A DNA stretch of 64,000 bases. Source: Istiophorus platypterus. Lineage: Eukaryota; Chordata; Actinopteri; Istiophoriformes; Istiophoridae. This document shows positions 58,501 through 64,000 of the stretch, in pieces (position 1 is the first letter of the stretch; every line of letters starts with the position of its first letter). The position numbers and the translations under genes were made by a program. Under the pieces are notes generated by a model. It saw only the letters and a program-made list of their open reading frames with translations. It did not search any database and was not told the origin of the DNA. The stretch covers positions 23,823,480-23,887,479 of the forward strand of contig CM029124.1 of NCBI GenBank assembly GCA_016859345.1. Direction: 5' to 3'.

Positions 58501-61500
58501 CCAGCTGATTGCAAACTACTGCTGCATTGACATCATTCCAGCCATCATCACAAACGCTTCCCCACTGGCTGTTAATGAACACCTCCACTCTACCCTCCTT
58601 CCTGCTTTCTCCAGCAACCAAACGCACCAGAGGGCCTGCAAACAAACATTAACCAAAAAAAAAGTGCAATTATTGTGTTGATGATAGTTAATCATTGCAA
58701 GAGGTTGTCAGATGCTAGCAAGTTCTGACATATCCTGAGGTGTACTGGCCTTAAATGGGGAATACACACAAATCTCATATGTGGGATATAGATAGAAGGC
58801 GGGACAATGTGTGTACTTACCACCAGGAGGCAGCAGGCCTGGTACCCCATTGGAATCCCCTCCCCTCTCACAGCGGACAGCTACATCCTCACTGTGGGAG
58901 CAGTCATGTTGGCCCCAGTCAGAGTGGATGCAGGCCAGTAAACTGGCCTCTGTTCCCTGACACTGAACCTCATCTAGCAGGATCAGCCCAGGAGACTCTT
59001 CATATATCCTGTCTGGAGCCACTTCTGCTCGGCCCCTGCAGACATAGCCACAGAACAGCACACCTCTGTATGGACAGTTGTTTTAATTGTGTAAAGAACT
59101 AGTCACAAGCACGTTGGTAAATGTGAGAAACATGTCTGTGCAAATACCCATGTTTGCTAAATATTTTATTTAGCCAACAGAAATGATTGATCTTTAACAA
59201 CTGAAATGGTGTGGTTTGCTATATAGGTATATTGCAGATTGTACTGATTTTCTCCAGAATTGAAAGGATGCAGACACGTTTTATTTGAACTTAAGCCTCA
59301 TGCATACTGGTGGTTTTCAGTGTTATGGGCTTTGGCTGAAAACACAAACAAACCCTGCATCATTACTACAGGAGGGGTCTTTGGTGTATACATATCTAAT
59401 AATGAGCAATTTAGTGATAAAAGTACCAAACATTTTCATGCTCCCAAGATAATCCCAGTCAATTTGGATAGTGAGGTGAACTTTCTTTAAACACCACTCC
59501 TAGGCAAAACTCAGCTTTGTATGCAACATAATACATGACAAAATAGCCAGTTTGTTATGGGATTTGTATGGATATTCATGGTCATTTGCGAGGTGCTCCC
59601 CATTTGTCTTAAATATGTTAAATAACTGCTTGTTTTCATCACTTGTTTCAAATGTTCATATCCTGGTCCCTCACACGTAGGACACAAAGAGGTAGAGATG
59701 ACACCTCCTTTACCTCTGAAATGTCATCTGTAGCAACGTCAGTTTCTGATGATGACAGCACAGCTGGATCAGCTAAGCTGGATCAGCTGTGCTGTCAGTC
59801 TGCAGGTGTTAAGAGCTCCAAATAATAAAAGAGATGCACAGTTATGGTGATGTCCTCCAACAGGGCAAAAATGAATGTGAAATATCTTTGCACCTTTGCA
59901 TTTTTCCTCCAAAATAAAATTTTTAAGAGCATTTACACATTTATTAAAAACCTGTATTTGATATATATTTTGATCAGATCTATCAAACCACAGTTTGTAA
60001 AATTACTGCTAAGACACTGAAAGCACATAAGCAAACAAGGCTTCATTCATTTTTTACTATTTGTAACTGCACTAACTATCCAGGTTATCATGAGAATGTC
60101 TCATAATTTGTAGAAATCATATACAGCAGCATGTACAGAATTATTTAGGGAAGGTGGAAATCATGTAAATATCTAAAGTCAAAATATTCTTTCTACCTGA
60201 TGCACAGGGATTTTCAATGTGATATAAATTGATATTTAATTAAAATGTTTCTACTGCTGAAAGACAACAGCATCTCCCCTCACTGACTGTATTATCTGTG
60301 GTAAAGGTTAAAATCATCAAATTACCAAAATTGAAAAGTAAAGTCATTTTTATTCTTCCTTTGTTAATCAGACATACAGTTAACACAGATCTGACCAGCA
60401 TGCTCCCTTTGTCATAGATAGGGGACGCTTGAGCATATCTTCACTTGCTGCCTAAAGGCTCAAGGGGAAGGAGCTGCTGGCGTCATGATCAGTTGCTCAA
60501 GACCATAGCTGAGAGCATGTGTATGGCCATTGCCCATGCTCAAAGGTAGAATCCCACAAACAAACCATCATCTTAATCAAAGAGAAGCCAAAAGCAACAA
60601 CTGACACAAAATCTCGGCGGCTGACAGTGGACTTAGGCAGGCAACTCAAGTTCCTACAGCATGTCACCAAAACCCCCCTCAGACCTGAAATCATTCTTCA
60701 ACAAAGACTGTTGTTATGCTAGATCTCATGTGCCATGGGAAGAGCAGATGGAGGACCCCTTAGAGCAGAGAGAGGGAAAGGTATGGGGGCCTATTCAGCG
60801 TCTGCCAAAGATGAAGCTGGACGGCAAGGTCCTTCCCTTTGGAGGTCAGGTGCAGAGGCTTCGCAGGAGTCTCTCTGCATCACAGGGGAGAGGAGAGGGA
60901 GGGTTGTCTACAAAAACACAGTGGCTGCAGAGAAACCCTCTAGGTAGCTCTGGACGAGCTCAGCTGCTGTCACCAAAATGAGGGTGTCTGATGTTTGAAA
61001 GACCTGACGACCTCAGGTAACATAACTGATGATGTGCCAGAACTTAGAATTACAAGATGTTTCATTACAAAAAAAACCCTGAGTTGAATCTACTATTTGT
61101 ACTGGAATAAAGCTGCAGTGATATAAAATCAGAGGGCTGCGACAGCTGCAGCTTCTAATCAGTAACAGATTTCTAATAAAATGGATCAATGTCCTGTTGT
61201 AACTAAATAATGTGGTCTGATAAAAACTTCCATGAAGGATGGTTACGCCTCACTCAAGCTTCATCTAGGCAGCCCCTTTGCTCCTCACTCCTCCAAATAG
61301 AAAAAGGGAACTGAGATGTCCATCATGATAGTGGACCAGATCATTTTCCAGGCCATGGATGATCCTTATTGACTAAAGTGATCCTTTGGCTTTTCATTCA
61401 ATCCCAGTCTACACTAAAATGTCCACTTACAGATAAAATCTAGTATAGGCAGCCTACCATGTGATTTGCTGAGCTCATTCTTGTTGCAACGAGAGAGAGA

Positions 61501-64000
61501 ACTCTTCTGAATTTAGTTAGCCAAGAGCTTGATTCACACTTTGATCTACGTTCCACTCAGCAATAATCATGTGTAGTGACCCCAAAAAAGACATCATCAA
61601 TGTGAGCTGACCAAATTAGATTCACATAAAATTTTTTCTTAGGGTCATCCTCAGCACCTCAGGCGTAGGAAGTTAGGTAGGTAGGTAGGTAGGGAGGAAA
61701 TAGGAAGGAATATGACTGCTGCTCTTTAGCATGTAAGGTAGCCAGTTGAAGTGATTTGGGCATTTGATCGGAATGCGTTGCGGTCCCATCTTGGAAGAGG
61801 TACTCAAGGTACATGTAACTCTGAAGAGACCCCTGTGTAGACTTCAAACATGCTAAGGGTTTATACTACAGTATATCCCAGGGAATTAAGTGGAGGATGT
61901 GGCTTGGGAAAAGGGGCACCCGGGACTACCTTACTGTCACCGCAATGGGAACCAAGATACTATGAAGAAAAATGCATGGATGGATAATCACGAGGCCCCC
62001 TCTAAAAGCAGAAAAGCCAGGTCCCATTCACAAGCAATAACAGCTGTCGTTGTCACAGCTTTTTCAATTCTATGTGTAAATAAAACACAAGGGTATAGTG
62101 ACTCAGATGTAGTGATCCACTGACCTGAAGCCCAGCTGTCTGCAAACTACTTGGGCATTGAGCTCAGTCCAGTTGTCATCACACACAGTGCCCCATTTTC
62201 CCTGGTGGTAAATTTCCACACGACCCTCCCAGTGATTGTCTGTTCCCACCAGGCGGACTGCACCATCTGCAACCATTCAGGAAAACACTATGGTATAGAC
62301 AACCTGCTCAGAGAATGCAGAACAGATCTCTTCTGTCTGAGTCTTGGTGTTAGTAGTCTTTTTCAGCTCACTGAAGATTACAGTTATATGTCTGGGAGGT
62401 CATAGGATATCTAGTGCTGAATCAAAGTCAACTGGACGTAATGTAGTTTTTTGAATACATTTTGCCTTATATGCAACTGACTGGTGGAGAGACCCAGGCA
62501 TGACCTCCGTAGGGTTGTTAACATACAGCAAGGAATATACAGACTTATAAGCTAGGGCCACAAAACACCTACGGAACAAGTGTATGGCCCAGCAGGGGAG
62601 TGCCAACCTCTGGGCTTCAGACTCAACAGCCCAACGACATCTTTGAGAACAGCAGTGTACACATTTTGAATAGTGAAGACAAATACTGTGATGATGTAAA
62701 ACTGGAGCAACCATCATAGATCAACTTACAGCCATTTTCACACCAACACAACTAAGAGTCTACAGCCATGTAAGTGGCTCTGTGAGGCTCTGAGGGCTTT
62801 GAGATAAATGCTAACATAATGTAAAGAATCTACTACAAGTCCAATTGCCTTTGAGCGATAGAGGATTTCTTCTTATATATAACCAAAGTATTTTTTTCCC
62901 ATTTATAACTTCTTAATAATGTTTTAGGCGAAGGTCAGTTGTTTCCCACAGCAATGACTAGTGTCTTCTAGTATCAACGTGTGAGTTAGAATGTGTTTTC
63001 TTCGCTGGCTCTGACCTGTGTATGGGTTACAGGACACCCCTGCATCTTCCGTGTGGTCACAGTTGTGTTGCTCCCAATTATTATGAGGACACTCCTCCAG
63101 AGATAGTTCATTACCTGTACACTCGACCCCATCCAGCAAGATGGGACCAAAACCCTGGCCAAAGTGGGCTGATGTCCATGCTTTGGCCACGCCCCTGTTG
63201 GTCAGGAGAAACACAAAGCATGGTAGATGGTAGATGTAAATTACATGAATATTTTTGATTTATTTATGTCATGTCATTTGTCAATGTAAAACAAATTTGA
63301 GAGCAATATTATGTAAACAGGCTCTTTCAGTTCTTGGGTGGTAACATATACAGCTGTATGCTGTATGCAAAAAAATAAATCAAAGAGCTTCCGGCTTAAA
63401 ATTTCCACTCTGTGAAATGTCATTAAGAAATGGCAGTTAAGGGAATTTTCACTGTTGATTGTTTTTCATTTTTTTAATTAATGAAATAAAAAGTAACAAT
63501 GCAATTACATTCGTAGAAAGGCTCCCTTTTAATGATTGTTTGTCACAAGGTTGTATTTTGTATTTTCACCTAAAAATCCTATTAAACCCATAATATTTTG
63601 GTACTGATCCAGTTAAAGGGTGGATCCAGGAATTTTTTTAATCACTTTCCTTAGGGCATTTTATGCCTTGGCAGAGGTATATGCTCTATCTCGCAATGTC
63701 AGTCAAGGTAAAGCAACTAAAATCCTCTTCCTCCACTGACTTAGTTAAAGTTTTGAAAATTAAAAACTTCCTGTATTACTCAAAATTCACAATGCTGCTC
63801 ATGAAATACTAATTTAGACTGCTCTTAGAGTATTTTAGTGAAAATGTGTTGATTCTGGTACTGATACTTATTCACTGAGAGGAATTTGGATCAGAGGAGA
63901 TGCCAATAAGGTGCCAAAGCTGATCTGACATTCTTTGTGTAGGAGCAGCATTATTATTTCTTACCCCATGCCCAACTGACGGCACACCACCTCAGCATCA
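50463..64000 (-). CDS. prss12: Neurotrypsin-like serine protease (SRCR repeats plus trypsin domain); 3' part, gene continues past window
   Basis: Secreted multidomain trypsin-like protease; in mammals neurotrypsin is released at synapses and cleaves agrin. Visible exons (minus strand): 63965-64000 (partial), 63016-63194, 62125-62266, 58821-59035, 58494-58635, 53070-53348, 51965-52087, 51242-51522, 50463-50782; all phases fit. They encode the end of one SRCR domain, two full SRCR domains, a linker with the Cys that should tether the protease chain (MQTCGLR), a polybasic activation site RRRRR|IIGG, and a complete S1 protease: His in TAAHC, Asp in YDIALL, Ser in GDSGGP, and the specificity Asp in VDSCQGDSGG (trypsin-like). 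Mammalian neurotrypsin has a kringle and four SRCR domains; the N-terminal part would lie right of the window. It could be a paralogue rather than the one-to-one orthologue. Confidence 0.88.
50783..51241 (-). other. prss12-like intron (last)
   Basis: 459 bp, GT-AG, nothing recognised. Confidence 0.9.
51242..51522 (-). CDS. prss12: prss12-like exon: protease domain with catalytic Asp
   Basis: Acceptor gttcatccag, donor CAG|GTAACT, phase 2 in and 1 out. FGRDPTRYVLRLGDYHTEEQ, then WEYDIALLRLKG (catalytic Asp), ending CVITGWGIT. Confidence 0.95.
51523..51964 (-). other. prss12-like intron between the His and Asp exons
   Basis: 442 bp, GT-AG, nothing recognised. Confidence 0.9.
51965..52087 (-). 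CDS. prss12: prss12-like exon: protease domain with catalytic His
   Basis: Acceptor gatttcag, donor AG|GTAGGA, phase 2 both sides. GDWPWQVSLWLRSQSKGKHP, LCGASLINPCWVVTAAHCFK. His of TAAHC is the catalytic residue. No long open frame because of its short size. Confidence 0.95.
52088..53069 (-). other. prss12-like intron with repeat
   Basis: 982 bp, GT-AG, largely occupied by the microsatellite-bearing repeat at 52470-52800. Confidence 0.9.
52470..52800. repeat. Teleost repeat with internal (CA)n/(CGCA)n microsatellite
   Basis: TAAGGACTTGCATAAATGTC at the left and GAAGACTTG...GGTCCCCA with GAATGTGAGAC at the right resemble a common fish repeat built round CA-rich satellites; the microsatellite spans 52549-52626. 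Confidence 0.6.
53070..53348 (-). CDS. prss12: prss12-like exon: last SRCR half, linker and zymogen activation site
   Basis: Acceptor gtcctctcag, donor AG|GTTAGC, phase 2 both sides. GRAKARSMAYFGEGQGPIHL, NVRCSGTETSLGQCSATG, HSEDAGVICDY, MQTCGLRLNNQRRRRRIIGG. The five-Arg run before IIGG suits a furin-type or trypsin-type cleavage. Confidence 0.95.
54690..55605 (+). mobile_element. Non-LTR retrotransposon fragment: ORF1-like coiled coil and endonuclease segment
   Basis: Plus strand. First a Lys/Glu-rich coiled-coil-like stretch (about 54690-54890, continued in a shifted frame to 55205), then from 55345 a segment resembling the end of an AP-endonuclease domain: DLNCRIG, IPPRDNLDSV, LNGW...NDNFTSLSAKG and VVDYI motifs. 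Frames are broken between the parts. The family is not named. Confidence 0.65.
55650..55945 (+). repeat. Probable solo LTR remnant of a Ty3/Gypsy element
   Basis: Pyrimidine-rich body (CCCCTCCCAGCTCTCC type), then TGAGTAAACTGCC and a TGCATTTTGAATTTGGGTTC end, the same layout as the LTR at 4450-4890. No internal retroelement sequence adjoins it. Confidence 0.5.
56538..57090 (+). mobile_element. Non-LTR reverse transcriptase fragment, with an 85-bp segment present twice
   Basis: 56538-56624 and 57005-57090 are direct repeats sharing GGTAGATGATCAAAA and AGAATAGAGCTTGCAATGAC. In one frame they read VDDQNxFRKNRACNDH, the motif of non-LTR reverse transcriptases before the first catalytic region. 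Part of the same LINE remnant as the endonuclease piece upstream (inference). Confidence 0.6.
57110..57560 (-). mobile_element. 5' half of a Tc1-like transposon, reverse orientation
   Basis: Reverse complement resembles 30130-30600: shared blocks include GAAAAACACTTCACAAC/GAAAAACCCTTCATAAC, AAAGTGGATGATCACAGAA, ATGAACCAGATT and CAAATGAAGGAGGCATCATT on the minus strand. The 3' half is missing. Confidence 0.7.
57640..57950 (+). mobile_element. C-terminal fragment of a non-LTR retrotransposon polyprotein
   Basis: A 120-codon frame with a degraded Cys/His-type motif (CVIWEES...STSCSIVHY) and the KMSAECPDWFSMSDE segment typical of the tail of fish LINE-encoded pol. Same strand and order as the upstream pieces. 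Confidence 0.5.
58494..58635 (-). CDS. prss12: prss12-like exon: first half of the last SRCR domain (142 nt)
   Basis: Acceptor gtttgcag, donor TA|GTAAGT, phase 1 in and 2 out. PLVRLVAGESRKEGRVEVF, WGSVCDDGW, AAVVCNQLGF. The usual Arg of VVCRQLG is Asn here. Confidence 0.92.
58821..59035 (-). CDS. prss12: prss12-like exon: second half of the SRCR domain
   Basis: Acceptor tgtctgcag, donor GTG|GTAAGT, phase 2 in and 1 out. GRAEVAPDRIYEESPGLILL, then DEVQCQGTEASLLACIHSDW and HSEDVAVRC, then a linker NGVPGLLPPG. Confidence 0.93.
59753..59797. repeat. Perfect 14-bp inverted repeat (hairpin)
   Basis: TGACAGCACAGCTG at 59753-59766 and its exact reverse complement at 59784-59797, 17-nt loop; the interior also holds two copies of AGCTGGATCAGCT. 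Confidence 0.9.
60385..60985 (+). mobile_element. Degraded retroelement C-terminal region
   Basis: Plus-strand frames (60519-60722, 60661-60981, 60735-60947) alternate by frameshift. They resemble the tail of a fish retroelement polyprotein: a degraded His/Cys stretch (LEHIFTCC type), a DLGRQLKFLQHV segment, a RPEIIL segment and a VPWEEQMED segment. The P(D/E)...E-x-T-like spacing hints at a restriction-like endonuclease as in R2-type elements; this is inference. Confidence 0.55.
62125..62266 (-). CDS. prss12: prss12-like exon: first half of an SRCR domain (142 nt)
   Basis: Acceptor ggttgcag, donor CAG|GTCAGT, phase 1 in and 2 out. Encodes DGAVRLVGTDNHWEGRVEIY, then WGTVCDDNW and AQVVCRQLGF. 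Too broken by its borders to form a long frame but unmistakable. Confidence 0.93.
62267..63015 (-). other. prss12-like intron
   Basis: 749 bp, GT-AG, nothing recognised; a 105-codon minus-strand frame (62400-62717) has no SRCR features. Confidence 0.85.
63016..63194 (-). CDS. prss12: prss12-like exon: second half of an SRCR domain
   Basis: Acceptor ccaacag, donor CAG|GTCAGA, phase 2 in and 1 out. GVAKAWTSAHFGQGFGPILL, then DGVECTGNELSLEECPHNNW and HTEDAGVSC: the conserved Cys pattern is complete. Confidence 0.93.
63195..63964 (-). other. prss12-like intron
   Basis: 770 bp, GT-AG, AT-rich, nothing recognised. Confidence 0.9.
63965..64000 (-). CDS. prss12: prss12-like exon (partial, cut by window end): SRCR middle
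   Basis: Encodes DAEVVCRQLGMG with donor GTAAGA, phase 2 out. This is the typical VVCRQLG centre of an SRCR domain. Confidence 0.85.

Larger units (their letters stand above)
59036..62124 (-). other. prss12-like 3.1-kb intron
   Basis: Contains a perfect hairpin (59753-59797), a retroelement C-terminal fragment (60385-60985), a (TAGG)n cluster (61672-61695), and a possible LINE-tail-like segment (61860-61990). The rest is AT-rich. Confidence 0.9.

Noticed and set aside
58755..59102. 115-codon plus-strand frame
   Set aside because: Antisense to a clear SRCR exon of the prss12-like gene.
1..64000. CRISPR arrays, operons, bacterial or phage systems
   Set aside because: Direct repeats seen are microsatellites or transposon copies; gene structure is vertebrate throughout.
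1..64000. tRNA, rRNA or known small RNA genes
   Set aside because: No cloverleaf with A and B boxes or rRNA-like stretch was found by eye; a covariance-model scan would be needed to exclude small RNAs fully.

Overview
This window is nuclear DNA of a vertebrate, almost certainly a ray-finned (teleost) fish. The evidence is multi-exon genes with GT-AG introns, vertebrate-type proteins, CpG-rich promoters in AT-rich DNA, dinucleotide microsatellites, and typical fish repeats (Tc1-like transposons, a sushi-type Ty3/Gypsy remnant, LINE tails). Nothing prokaryotic is present and the species cannot be named from the sequence.

Two genes can be reconstructed, both on the minus strand. The first is zswim8, which I assembled completely: 26 coding exons from the start codon at 42127 to the stop codon at 10371, 5901 nt, 1966 residues, with every splice phase compatible. 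It encodes the SWIM zinc-finger substrate receptor of a cullin-RING ubiquitin ligase known for target-directed microRNA decay. A 3' UTR of about 2.3 kb probably runs to an AATAAA at 8093-8098, and a CpG-rich promoter/5' region covers about 41950-43790. The second is the 3' part of a neurotrypsin (prss12) gene: nine exons (one cut by the window end) between 64000 and 50463, encoding one partial and two complete SRCR domains, a polybasic activation site and a complete trypsin-type protease domain.

Layout: 1-800, CpG-rich promoter-like DNA, possibly the first exon of a gene running off the left edge; 800-4400, AT-rich non-coding DNA; 4450-7260, degraded Ty3/Gypsy retrotransposon; 7260-8070, nothing recognised; 8070-42127, zswim8 with repeat-bearing introns; 41950-43790, CpG island; 44440-45310, degraded retroviral-type pol fragment; 47110-48315, degraded full-length Tc1-like transposon; 48316-49780, nothing recognised; 49780-64000, prss12-like gene, whose 5.1-kb intron holds a nested set of retroelement and transposon fragments.

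The two genes do not form a pathway. Their adjacency recalls the human 10q22 (ZSWIM8-NDST2-CAMK2G) and 4q26 (PRSS12-NDST3, CAMK2D nearby) regions, which look like related duplicated blocks. I found no convincing new biological system. The best second-look items are unusual splice sites in zswim8, the linkage itself, the exactly repeated SRCR exon architecture, and several undescribed repeat structures.
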